The notes under the pieces: model-generated
Told to the model about the DNA's origin: nothing
The model's database searches: none
The model's input: the letters and a program-made list of their open reading frames with translations, nothing else
Assembly: GCA_041855665.1 (NCBI GenBank)
Contig: JBHAEP010000022.1
Coordinates: 1-14,670, forward strand
Source: JBHAEP01 sp041855665
GTDB taxonomy: Bacteria > Patescibacteriota > Saccharimonadia > Saccharimonadales > Saccharimonadaceae
Direction of reading: 5' to 3'
Length of the DNA stretch: 14,670 bases
Shown: piece by piece, positions 5,353-13,007 of the stretch
Numbering within the stretch: the stretch's first letter is position 1
Layout: the number at the start of each line of letters is the position of its first letter
Position numbers and translations under genes: made by a program

Positions 5353-7998
5353 TTAAAAATTGTGATACTCTTGAGCTCGTTTAGCTATCAGTTCAAGCGC
5401 TTCCTGAGGTATCTTGCCATCAGCTGTCATTTCGATACCGTAGCCTCCAAGTTCCGGAGCTTCATACGCTAGACCTCTGTCAACAAGCTGCTGCATTAAA
5501 TCATGGTCTTTCAGAAGTTCCTCACCCTGAGCTTGAGTGAATCCCATTTCCTGGAAGGTCTGATACCAACCTTCATGAATGTCAATGTTGTAAGCGGACG
5601 GAGAAAACTCCATACTTTCAAATAATCCAGATTCATTACTTATAGGATTAGCTGGATCTAGGTAGTCACCTCCTCGATATTCCGTAGGATCACCTAGTCG
5701 ACCAAGTAGAGACTCGCTCTTTTCCTGGAAGTTCTCAAGATACGGTCTTGTATTTTCTATAGCAGACTGTGTTTTATCTGCAATCCAGTCGCCGCGAACC
5801 CATTCTCCAGCAATAGCCATCTTGCCAATAGCGCCACCGCCAACTGCAGTTAGGGCTGCCCATCCGAGAGATTTTCGCTTATTTGCATCGGCTAGCTTGT
5901 TGTTCGCCTCAAGAACTTCGTCCCTAAGGTCTGCACTGTAGAGTTTTTCACGATTTTTTGCACGATTCGTAAAGTAGGTTTTTGCAACCTTATATCCAGC
6001 TACCGCACCGGCCGTAGCGCCAGTTAGGCCTCCGAAGAATCCAGCAGTACCAACAACCGCAACTCCACCAAGTGCACTAATAGTGATTTTAGCCTTAGGG
6101 GAAAGCTTATTGTATTCATCGAGCAATTTGCCCCACTTACTAGAATTCATCGATTCTTCTAGTAGTTCATCGTTTTGCTTGTTACGCTCTCTATTTAATC
6201 TAAGTTTAAGTGCACGTAAGTCTTTATCATTTTGCGCAAAGAAGTCTACTGAAGCAAGGTCAGGATCATTAATCTTATCTTGCTCGAACTGATTATGGCT
6301 ATTTTCAATTAATTGGTTACGCCACTCTAGTAAATATTCTTCTTGATCTTTCCATCCTTTAATTTTCGCATCCTGAAGCCGAGCTTTATCTTTACTTAAG
6401 CCTACGCGACCCTTTAGTGCACGACCTTTTCGTCGATCCGCTAGCGCCTGAACACCTTGAGCCCTCGTATCTTCCATGTCTTCAATATCTTTTTTAATTG
6501 AATTAAATGACTTGAACTTTGAACTATCTAGTACAAAAGGGTTCTCTGTTTCATCAGTCTTTTCAGTATCTGCGGATTCAGGCTCTTGTGAACTTTCTGA
6601 ATCTTCTGCAACTGATCCTTCTATTACATAGCCGCCTGGCCTTTCTGCATGATCTTTTACTGTATTGCCCATAAGAACAGGTGTATAGTGTTCTACTTCT
6701 TCATCTAATTCATTAGATTCTTGATCATCATTTAGGGATTCTTTTCGCTTATCAAGCTTAGTTTTAATGTATTTAGCGCCCTTTGCCGCAGCAAATCCAG
6801 TTACTACTCCAGCCGCTACGGATCCTGCGATCACAAAACCTTCTTTTCCAGTTTTCTTCAAACCGATTACACCAGCCAATGCTGAAACACCAAGAGCCGC
6901 AGCGATTTTTTTACGCCTTGGAGATAGTTGATTGTATTTATCTTTTACTCTATCGATGATTCCAGATTTTTCAGTAGCTTCAGACGCTTCAACATCAAAT
7001 TCATCACTAGTATCCAGTTCTGCTTCCCTGCTCTTGAATGCAACTTCCTTTTCGCCATTGTCATTTGCTATAATTTCAGCGTCATCGCCAAAATGTTCTT
7101 TTATAGGGTCTTCAAAAGTTTCCTCGTTAGAGATATTATTTGATTCGCGTGATATTTCAGGTGTCTCGGTATTGTCTTTTTTCTCCAAAGACTCAACTTT
7201 ACCTTCGCCCGCAACTTCAGGAGTACTATCACTAGATTCTTCAAACCCAGCCATATCAGCCAAGTCATTAAATATCTTTTCTGCACCCCTACTTAAATCT
7301 TGGCTCTGAAATGCATCATTCATATTTTTAACAGAATAATACAATGGATGTTCTTTGTTTGACAAAATCTCATCAATTTTAGTCAACTTACCATCTTGTA
7401 TATTTTCTTTATAGATATCAAGGACTTTATGAAAGTTCTCTATTTTACGTTCAGAAGCTATCTGATTGCGAGCTTCAGATCCAGAGAAACGATCCTCAAT
7501 CAACTCACCTTTTTTATCAAGAGTGCGCCTAACTAGCTGAACTTCTCCGCTATCCTTATCTTTAACGAATTCAAAACTCTGCTTAGGTAAATTATTTAAA
7601 AATCCATACACAACAGGCGCATATCTGTTAAATGATTCAGTTTCAGAGATATCCCTCAAGAAATCATCATTCTTTTTCCAATCTTCAGCGGTTTTTATTA
7701 GTATACGCTCATCAAATATTGGCCCAGAAATCTTTTCTTTGCCTTTATCGACATCTTCTGCTCGCGTATCTATAAATAATGAACCCATCACCTCAGTACT
7801 GGATGGATCTACTGTAAAAGATTCACTCGAATTCAAAGTGTAGCCATCTTCAATCTGACTACGAATACGTTCTAAATTAGCAATATCACTTTCAGTGAAT
7901 TCATCTTTATTGGCTACTTCAACATATCTTGTTTTATTTTTTTCTTCCGCGTCTTGATTTAAATTTGCCGACGGGGCTGCGTTTTTATTTTTTACCAT
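5353..7998 (-). CDS. Large protein with duplicated Gly/Ala-rich hydrophobic module, unknown function
   Basis: An 881-residue protein I do not recognise. There is no signal peptide. Residues 1-250 are charged and probably helical; 250-345 and 425-490 are acidic, low-complexity linkers. A module beginning DKYNQLSP at 353 (hydrophobic about 365-409) recurs as DEYNKLSP at 628 (hydrophobic about 638-675). Each has a basic LSP-x-x-K lead, then alternating Gly/Ala-rich hydrophobic stretches, then a basic tail ending KRKESL or KNREKL. A third hydrophobic stretch lies at 709-730. Between the copies, 495-625 looks like charged coiled coil. The C-terminal 130 residues are acidic and contain no motif I recognise. 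The small-residue patterns could form membrane helical hairpins or glycine-zipper packing. A perfect-consensus promoter suggests high expression. Only a weak AGAAG precedes the ATG. Confidence 0.8.
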   Translation of the reverse strand: MVKNKNAAPSANLNQDAEEKNKTRYVEVANKDEFTESDIANLERIRSQIEDGYTLNSSESFTVDPSSTEVMGSLFIDTRAEDVDKGKEKISGPIFDERILIKTAEDWKKNDDFLRDISETESFNRYAPVVYGFLNNLPKQSFEFVKDKDSGEVQLVRRTLDKKGELIEDRFSGSEARNQIASERKIENFHKVLDIYKENIQDGKLTKIDEILSNKEHPLYYSVKNMNDAFQSQDLSRGAEKIFNDLADMAGFEESSDSTPEVAGEGKVESLEKKDNTETPEISRESNNISNEETFEDPIKEHFGDDAEIIANDNGEKEVAFKSREAELDTSDEFDVEASEATEKSGIIDRVKDKYNQLSPRRKKIAAALGVSALAGVIGLKKTGKEGFVIAGSVAAGVVTGFAAAKGAKYIKTKLDKRKESLNDDQESNELDEEVEHYTPVLMGNTVKDHAERPGGYVIEGSVAEDSESSQEPESADTEKTDETENPFVLDSSKFKSFNSIKKDIEDMEDTRAQGVQALADRRKGRALKGRVGLSKDKARLQDAKIKGWKDQEEYLLEWRNQLIENSHNQFEQDKINDPDLASVDFFAQNDKDLRALKLRLNRERNKQNDELLEESMNSSKWGKLLDEYNKLSPKAKITISALGGVAVVGTAGFFGGLTGATAGAVAGYKVAKTYFTNRAKNREKLYSADLRDEVLEANNKLADANKRKSLGWAALTAVGGGAIGKMAIAGEWVRGDWIADKTQSAIENTRPYLENFQEKSESLLGRLGDPTEYRGGDYLDPANPISNESGLFESMEFSPSAYNIDIHEGWYQTFQEMGFTQAQGEELLKDHDLMQQLVDRGLAYEAPELGGYGIEMTADGKIPQEALELIAKRAQEYHNF

Positions 7999-8046
7999 AA
8001 CGTTAAACTTCTATCTTTAGTTCCTAGTTATCTTAATTATGTTTAT

Positions 8047-8075
8047 ATTATAGCAAACTTTTTAATTTTTGTCAA
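8047..8075 (-). promoter_or_regulatory. Perfect-consensus sigma-70-type promoter of the 881-residue gene
   Basis: The minus strand has TTGACA (8070-8075), 17 bases, TATAAT (8047-8052). The predicted start is near 8040, giving a leader of about 42 nt. It shares TTGACAAAAA and, 13 bases later, TATAATATAAACATA with the KGG promoter at 13319-13347, with only one mismatch in these blocks. Confidence 0.88.
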
Positions 8076-8105
8076 TACTGTTACGTAGCTCCCAATCTAA
8101 ACCAA

Positions 8106-8135
8106 AAACTACACCCCGTTAAAGGAGTGTAGTTT
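8106..8135 (-). terminator. Terminator of the rpsA-infB unit
   Basis: On the minus strand a 12-bp stem AAACTACACTCC / GGGGTGTAGTTT (one G-U pair) with loop TTTAAC, followed by further T residues. It begins 4 bases after the infB stop. It separates infB from the 881-residue gene, whose promoter lies just downstream. Confidence 0.88.
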
Positions 8136-8139
8136 CAGT

Positions 8140-9915
8140 CTATCCTAATTTTCTCTCAACCAATTCTCTCGTAAAGAATTCTAGTTTATCACCTTCTTCT
8201 AGGAGGATCTTTTTGGTAGTTTTCAGGCTAAGTCCGCACATTTCACCCTCAAACACCTCTTTAGCCTCTTGCTGTTGGCGCTGAACCTTGGACACTTCCG
8301 CCTCACCGATCTGATCTTTGCCGCGAATAATTCTAGCCAAAAGCCCTGCAGTAACTTTACCTTCGGTAACCTCTCCGCCGGCAATAACCTCTTCTTTCAA
8401 GGTGCGGAATACACCTTTGATGGTTAGTTTTCCAATTTCACTCTCTACAACTTCAGGTGCAAGCATTTTTTCCATAGAATTTTTAGCGTCATCAAGAAGT
8501 TCATAGATTACCTTGTAAATGCGAACTTCAACCTTCTCGCGAGCAGCTAAACGCTTAACAGCCGGCGGCAATTCAACATTAAATCCGTAAATTACTGTAT
8601 TTTCACCAGCAGCCAAACGAATATCATTTTCTGAAATACTACCAACACCACTACCTATAACATGTAGTGCAATCTCATCACCTGTTTCAACTAGTCGCAA
8701 ACTGTCTACTACAGATGTCAAAGATCCTTGAACGTCAGCTTTCACGATAACATTGAAATCTTGAGCATCATGCTTTTGATTCATCAACTTCAAAAGATCA
8801 GCACCAGTTACGTTCGTAGTCGCAGCATTACGTTCTTGCTCTAGTTTACGTTCAGCAACAGCAGCTCGAGCGATCTTTTCGCTCTTTACGATTTCAAATC
8901 TATCGCCAAATTGAGGAAGTTCTTTAAAGCCTGTTATAGTCACTGGAGTAGACGGACCAGCTTCTTTTATAGTTTTACCAGCAAAATTCGCCATAGTGCG
9001 AACTTTTCCATGTGAAGTCCCAGCCACAATAAAGCTACCCGGCTTAAGCTTGCCATGCTCAACCAACAAACTAACCACAGACCCACGGCCAGTCTCCATA
9101 TGAGATTCGATTACTAAACCTTCTGCAGGAATCTCCTCTTCGGCCCTCAACTCCTCCATATCGGCGACCAAAAGAACACTATCTAGAAGCTTATCGAGAC
9201 CGTCCTTGGTTTTAGCGCTCACTGGAACCATTATTACATCTCCGCCCCATTCTTCAGGGTTTAAACCATGTTCACTGGCAAGTTGAGCTTTAACCATTTC
9301 TGGATTAGCCGCCTCTTTATCCATCTTGTTGATAGCCACCACAATCTTTGCATTGGCATTCTGGGCAAACTTAATAGCTTCGATAGTCTGCGGCTTAACA
9401 CCGTCATCAGCAGCCACCACAATAATAACCACATCCGTCAAAGTAGCCCCGTGTTGACGAAGAGCCGCAAATGCTTCGTGGCCAGGTGTATCTAGAAGAG
9501 TAATCATTCGACCATCGCGCTCTGCCTGATAAGCGCTAATGTGCTGAGTAATTCCACCTGCTTCCCCGGCTGCTGTTTTATTATCTAGAATAGCATCTAA
9601 AAGACTCGTTTTACCGTGATCGACGTGACCCATCACCGCAACAATCGGAGGGCGAGGCACAGCTTTATCAGAAAGCTCCCGAACAACTTTTGGTTCACTG
9701 GTACTATCTGAATCTTTCTTCTGAAGCTCTACATCCAACCCAAGCTCCTCTACGATAATCATCGCAGTCTCAAAATCAAGCCTTTGATTAATAGTTGCCA
9801 TTATTCCATTCTTAAATAGCTCTCCAACCAAAGAAGTTACAGAAAGGTTTAATTTTTCCGCTAACTCACCTACGGTAATAGAATCGGTGATTACAAGTAC
9901 TTTTTTCTGGCTCAT
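8140..9915 (-). CDS. infB: Translation initiation factor IF-2
   Basis: A 591-residue GTPase that delivers formyl-Met initiator tRNA to the 30S subunit and promotes 50S joining. One short IF2_N-type domain spans about 5-60. The G domain carries GHVDHGKT (96-103), DTPGH (142-146) and NKMD (196-199), followed by domain II and the C-terminal tRNA-binding domain. The long N-terminal extension of proteobacterial IF-2 (about 890 residues in E. coli) is absent, as in many compact genomes. A frame opens at 9951, but the ATG at 9915 has AGGGG 6 bases upstream and gives the expected MSQKKV start. It lies 72 bases after rpsA, with a stem-loop in the gap, and ends at a terminator, so it is not next to nusA or rbfA downstream as in many bacteria. 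Confidence 0.96.
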   Translation of the reverse strand: MSQKKVLVITDSITVGELAEKLNLSVTSLVGELFKNGIMATINQRLDFETAMIIVEELGLDVELQKKDSDSTSEPKVVRELSDKAVPRPPIVAVMGHVDHGKTSLLDAILDNKTAAGEAGGITQHISAYQAERDGRMITLLDTPGHEAFAALRQHGATLTDVVIIVVAADDGVKPQTIEAIKFAQNANAKIVVAINKMDKEAANPEMVKAQLASEHGLNPEEWGGDVIMVPVSAKTKDGLDKLLDSVLLVADMEELRAEEEIPAEGLVIESHMETGRGSVVSLLVEHGKLKPGSFIVAGTSHGKVRTMANFAGKTIKEAGPSTPVTITGFKELPQFGDRFEIVKSEKIARAAVAERKLEQERNAATTNVTGADLLKLMNQKHDAQDFNVIVKADVQGSLTSVVDSLRLVETGDEIALHVIGSGVGSISENDIRLAAGENTVIYGFNVELPPAVKRLAAREKVEVRIYKVIYELLDDAKNSMEKMLAPEVVESEIGKLTIKGVFRTLKEEVIAGGEVTEGKVTAGLLARIIRGKDQIGEAEVSKVQRQQQEAKEVFEGEMCGLSLKTTKKILLEEGDKLEFFTRELVERKLG

Positions 9916-9940
9916 CAGCACCCCTTTCTGTCTGATATAA

Positions 9941-9976
9941 GCGAGCCGCAACTAGCAAAAACTAGAAGCGACTCAC
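9941..9976 (-). promoter_or_regulatory. Stem-loop between rpsA and infB
   Basis: On the minus strand a 9-bp stem GTGAGTCGC / GCGGCTCGC (two G-U pairs), a TT/TT internal loop, then CTAG/CTAG closed by a 6-base TTTTTG loop. No U-run follows, so it is not a normal terminator. It ends 25 bases before the infB start. It could stabilise the rpsA 3' end, act as a processing site, or modulate infB. Confidence 0.65.
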
Positions 9977-9987
9977 TTTTTAATAAA

Positions 9988-11049
9988 TTATTTTACTAAA
10001 GTTAAAGAAATTTTACGATTTTCTTTGTCGATATCCAAAACCTTGAAGGTCTTTTGTTCATTTAAAGTAAATACTTTTTCTGGATCAGTATCGTCATCAC
10101 CTAGCTCTGAAACATGAACCAACGCCTCAACAGCTGGACTGATTTGTACAAAAGCACCAAATGGAGTAATTCGGGTAACAGTTCCCTCTACTTCAGAACC
10201 AGCCTTGAACTGTTTAACCTCATCTAGCCATGGATCTTCTGTAAGCTGCTTGATACTTAGACTTAGGCGGTCTTTATCAATAGCAATAATCTTAGCTTCA
10301 ATATTTTGACCAGTCTTTACATAGTCATTTGGATTATTTACACGCTCCCAAGAAATTTCTGAGATATGAACAAGTCCTTCGATTCCGTCAACATTTACGA
10401 AAACTCCGAAATCTACAACACCAGTTACAACTCCAGATACAGAATCGCCAATCTTTAGACTCTCAAATCGTTCAGCTAGACCATCTTTAATTGCTTCCTT
10501 TTCAGAGAAAATTAGCTTATTTGCTTTACGATCTGCATCAAGAATGCGAACCTTTAATTCTTTGTTTACAAGTGCATTTAGGCGCTGCAAGATTTCATCT
10601 TTGTCGCTACTACCAACTCGTGGGTAGTGTTCTGCTGAAAGCTGAGAAACAGGAAGAAAACCTCGGATACCTTCGTATTCAACCAATAATCCACCGCGGT
10701 TTGCGTCATATGGAGTAATAGTGATAACTTCTGAAGCTTCCTGCTTAGCTGTAACCTCATCCCATCCACGATCCTTAGCTGCTTTTCGCAAGCTAAGAAG
10801 ACTATACCCGTTATCTAGCTCAGTATCAACCACACTAGCTGTAACTTCGTCTCCAACTGCTAGATTTCGTGAAAATCCTACTTCACGGCGAGGTACGAAA
10901 CCTACACCTTGAGCACCTAGGTCAATTAGAACTTCGTGCTTTTTTAGAGTTAGAACCTTACCAGAAATAACTTCTCCAGCGGTAATTTGTTTTACATTTT
11001 CATCTGCTTGAGCCAGCAGATCATCCATTGTTAATTTGGCATTCGCCAT
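9988..11049 (-). CDS. rpsA: Ribosomal protein S1 (four S1 domains)
   Basis: A 353-residue protein made of four S1/OB RNA-binding repeats at about 24-88, 106-183, 200-267 and 283-351. The third is the most canonical (GVVTGVVDFGVFVNVDGIEGL, then VHISEISWE). E. coli S1 has six repeats; four is usual in Gram-positive and compact genomes. S1 binds mRNA and assists initiation, which is notable here because several genes nearby look leaderless. The start is backed by AAGGAG at 11063-11068, 13 bases upstream. That distance is too long unless a 5-bp GAAA-loop hairpin between them folds. infB follows 72 bases downstream. Confidence 0.9.
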   Translation of the reverse strand: MANAKLTMDDLLAQADENVKQITAGEVISGKVLTLKKHEVLIDLGAQGVGFVPRREVGFSRNLAVGDEVTASVVDTELDNGYSLLSLRKAAKDRGWDEVTAKQEASEVITITPYDANRGGLLVEYEGIRGFLPVSQLSAEHYPRVGSSDKDEILQRLNALVNKELKVRILDADRKANKLIFSEKEAIKDGLAERFESLKIGDSVSGVVTGVVDFGVFVNVDGIEGLVHISEISWERVNNPNDYVKTGQNIEAKIIAIDKDRLSLSIKQLTEDPWLDEVKQFKAGSEVEGTVTRITPFGAFVQISPAVEALVHVSELGDDDTDPEKVFTLNEQKTFKVLDIDKENRKISLTLVK

Positions 11050-11050
11050 A

Positions 11051-11064
11051 AGTCTTTTCAGACT
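11051..11064 (-). promoter_or_regulatory. GNRA-tetraloop hairpin between Shine-Dalgarno and start of rpsA
   Basis: On the minus strand AGTCT-GAAA-AGACT forms a perfect 5-bp hairpin with a GAAA tetraloop. Its 5' arm overlaps the last two bases of AAGGAG, and one base separates it from the ATG at 11049. Folding would shorten the effective SD-to-start distance or block the SD, a plausible control point for S1. Confidence 0.65.
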
Positions 11065-11134
11065 CCTTCCTTATAGTTAATATTTTCTACTTGCAATTTT
11101 GCAAAAACAGCAAAAACACACCTAGATTAATTTA

Positions 11135-11163
11135 ATTGTATCACATCTATCCAAAATAAGCAA
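11135..11163 (-). promoter_or_regulatory. Promoter of the rpsA-infB unit
   Basis: On the minus strand TTGCTT (11158-11163), 17 bases ending in TGA, TACAAT (11135-11140): an extended -10 promoter. The -35 lies just past the stop codon of the upstream LPXTG gene, which has no visible terminator. The predicted leader is about 80 nt and contains two copies of GTTTTTGC and the SD hairpin. Confidence 0.6.
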
Positions 11164-11164
11164 T

Positions 11165-11680
11165 TTAACGGGATTCACGAAAACGAATCAATCCGTAATA
11201 AGCAAAATAAGAAAACAGTCCAAAAGTTAAGATCGTAATCAAATTTGCAGCATTTCCAGTTTTTGGTAATTCACTAGAACTGGATGCAACGGCACTTGCG
11301 GATGAATTCGATGAAATACTTGTTGATGCCGTAGATGAACTAGAGCCAGATTCGCTTTGACTCGTAGCTGACTGATTAGACTCCTTTGATGTTGACGTAG
11401 ATTCTGAGCCAGAAGCAGTAGATTGCTGTGATTGGCTACTAGATTCAGTATTTTTATTCTCACTATTCTTAGATTCACTAAAGTCGTTTTTTGCACTTTG
11501 AGCGGCATCCTTGTTCTCAGAAGAATTAGAACTAGTAGTCATTGGCGGGACGGTATTTGCTAATTTCATACGATGATTAGCCCAGAAAATAGCCAAACCA
11601 ACCAACGCAAAAAGCGCAACTCCAATTATTGCAAACTGAAGAACTGAACCGCCCTGGTTTTTAAAATTATTTTTACTCAT
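11165..11680 (-). CDS. LPXTG-anchored Ser-rich surface protein
   Basis: A 171-residue protein with sortase-substrate layout. A short basic N-terminus (MSKNNFKNQGG) precedes a hydrophobic segment at about 13-34 (signal peptide or anchor). Residues 45-137 are an extended Ser/Thr/Asn/Gln/Glu-rich region of low complexity, likely a stalk and possibly glycosylated. LPKTG lies at 138-142, followed by a second hydrophobic segment (147-164) and the basic tail RFRESR. This is the standard cell-wall sorting signal and implies a sortase elsewhere in the genome. If the first hydrophobic segment is not cleaved, the protein would be anchored at both ends. A frame opens at 11692, but GTGGAG lies just before the ATG at 11680, within that extension. 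No enzymatic domain is seen. Confidence 0.82.
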   Translation of the reverse strand: MSKNNFKNQGGSVLQFAIIGVALFALVGLAIFWANHRMKLANTVPPMTTSSNSSENKDAAQSAKNDFSESKNSENKNTESSSQSQQSTASGSESTSTSKESNQSATSQSESGSSSSTASTSISSNSSASAVASSSSELPKTGNAANLITILTFGLFSYFAYYGLIRFRESR

Positions 11681-11713
11681 ATTTCTCCACAAATCTTTTT
11701 AATGATTATATGT

Positions 11714-11742
11714 ATTATACCATATTTATCGATTCATGCGAA
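11714..11742 (-). promoter_or_regulatory. Promoter of the LPXTG gene
   Basis: On the minus strand TTCGCA (11737-11742), 17 bases ending TGG, TATAAT (11714-11719): an extended -10 with weak -35. The leader would be about 27 nt and contains GTGGAG. It faces the divergent ROK promoter, whose -10 lies 8 bases beyond this -35. Confidence 0.6.
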
Positions 11743-11746
11743 GGTG

Positions 11747-11755
11747 TGATATAGT
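11747..11755 (+). promoter_or_regulatory. Extended -10 promoter of the ROK gene
   Basis: TGA-TATAGT (TATAGT at 11750-11755) with 6 bases to the ATG at 11762. No Shine-Dalgarno exists, so the mRNA should be leaderless. No good -35 is seen. Confidence 0.5.
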
Positions 11756-11761
11756 TTTATT

Positions 11762-12577
11762 ATGATAATTGCAGTAGATACGGGTGGGACAAAAACTTTT
11801 GTAGCTAAATTTACAAAGCAAGGCGAAAAAACCGAGCCAATTCGCTTCCCTACTCCTAAAAACCAAGAAGAATACATCAAACGACTCCTAAGAACAATCG
11901 ACTCGATTACCGAAAAAGATGAGGTGATTGACGGGGTTGTAGTCGCTATCCCGGGAATAGTTAATGACGGAGTAGCTTTATGGTGCAACCATCTCGGATG
12001 GAAAAACTTTGATATAAAATCTCGCCTAGAAGAATACTTCGAAGATATACCAGTATTGGTAGAAAACGACGCCAATCTTGGCGGCCTAGGAGAAATACGT
12101 AAGCTGGAAAAAATACCAAAAACTGGACTTTACGTCACGATAAGCACTGGAATTGGCACTGGAATAATAGTTAATGGTCATATCGATGAAGGCCTGTCTC
12201 GCAGCGAAGGCGGTCGCATGCCGATAGAGTATAATGGACAACTCCTAGAATGGGAGCAATTTGCTGCAGGAAGTGCAATTTTTAGAGATTTTGGTAAATA
12301 CGCTGCAGATATTGATTCGCCAGAAGACTGGGAGATTATTGCCGATAGAATTAGTCGCGGATTTTTAGCAATCATACCTTTAATTCAACCAGATCTAATC
12401 GTTATCGGCGGAAGTATAGGAACCCACTTCCATAAATATGAACAACACCTAGAACACTTACTATCCATAAAGCTACCAGAGCATATACCCTGCCCAATAT
12501 TTATAACTCCAAAAGAGGCCGAACAAGCGGTAATTAACGGTTGTTACTATTATGCTGTTGACCAAATCTATTCTTAG
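11762..12577 (+). CDS. ROK-family sugar kinase-like protein lacking the zinc motif
   Basis: A 271-residue protein of the ROK (repressor, ORF, kinase) family. The phosphate-binding DTGGTKT is at 6-12, GVVVAIPGIV at 58-67, VENDAN at 100-105 with the expected catalytic base Asp103, and the second phosphate loop STGIGTG at 128-134. The family's E-x-G-H plus CxCGxxGCxE zinc motif is replaced: EGGR at 149-152 and a cysteine-free YNGQLLEWEQ at 157-166. It is therefore a zinc-independent variant, and the His that normally contacts the sugar and zinc is Arg. There is no helix-turn-helix domain, so kinase rather than repressor is likely. Glucokinase is the default guess but the sugar cannot be assigned. 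It overlaps the next gene by 26 bases. Confidence 0.85.
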   Translation: MIIAVDTGGTKTFVAKFTKQGEKTEPIRFPTPKNQEEYIKRLLRTIDSITEKDEVIDGVVVAIPGIVNDGVALWCNHLGWKNFDIKSRLEEYFEDIPVLVENDANLGGLGEIRKLEKIPKTGLYVTISTGIGTGIIVNGHIDEGLSRSEGGRMPIEYNGQLLEWEQFAAGSAIFRDFGKYAADIDSPEDWEIIADRISRGFLAIIPLIQPDLIVIGGSIGTHFHKYEQHLEHLLSIKLPEHIPCPIFITPKEAEQAVINGCYYYAVDQIYS

Positions 12578-13007
12578 TAATATTGAAAAAGATTTTAACT
12601 TTAATTTCATATCTGGTGATGATTTTTTTTGGAATCACAAAAACAAAACCATAACCTATAACTCCGATGATGAAAATGGCCTAGAATTGCTATTTCATGA
12701 AATTGGTCACGCAAAATTAAACCACTCAAGCTACTTGCGCGACATTCAATTAGTAGAAATGGAACGAGAAGCCTGGACTGAAGCTAAAAAAATAGCCAAT
12801 AAGATGCATCTAGTTATAGATCAAAATCTTATAGAAGATCATATGGATTCATATAGAAACTGGATTCATGCTAGGAGTTTATGTCCAGAATGCAAGTCAA
12901 ACGGCTTTGAGCATAAAAAAGGATGCTACACCTGCCCAGTATGTGACACAAAATGGCAAGTGAATGAGGCTAAACTCTGCCAGCTACGACGCACAGTAAT
13001 TAAATAA
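12552..13007 (+). CDS. ImmA/IrrE-like HExxH metallopeptidase with C-terminal zinc ribbon
   Basis: A 151-residue protein. The zinc-peptidase motif HEIGH is at 49-53, followed by HAKLNH and by MEREAWTEAKKIA (70-82), which matches the third-ligand E-x-E-A helix of ImmA/IrrE peptidases (probably Glu73). The C-terminal part has CPEC (111-114) and CYTCPVC (125-131), a zinc ribbon. Relatives cleave repressors or toxin-antitoxin regulators, usually alongside a helix-turn-helix partner, but none is adjacent. The start is inside the ROK gene (26-base overlap) with no Shine-Dalgarno, indicating coupled translation. The true target is unknown. The stop lies inside the terminator stem. Confidence 0.8.
   Translation: MLLTKSILSNIEKDFNFNFISGDDFFWNHKNKTITYNSDDENGLELLFHEIGHAKLNHSSYLRDIQLVEMEREAWTEAKKIANKMHLVIDQNLIEDHMDSYRNWIHARSLCPECKSNGFEHKKGCYTCPVCDTKWQVNEAKLCQLRRTVIK

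Noticed and set aside
6928..7309. Plus-strand frames of 71 and 125 codons inside the 881-residue gene
   Set aside because: Antisense shadows, Ser/Phe-rich as expected from the complement of Glu/Lys-rich coding sequence; no promoter or SD.
11239..12075. Minus-strand frames within the LPXTG and ROK genes
   Set aside because: Alternate-phase or antisense shadows of genes with recognisable domains.
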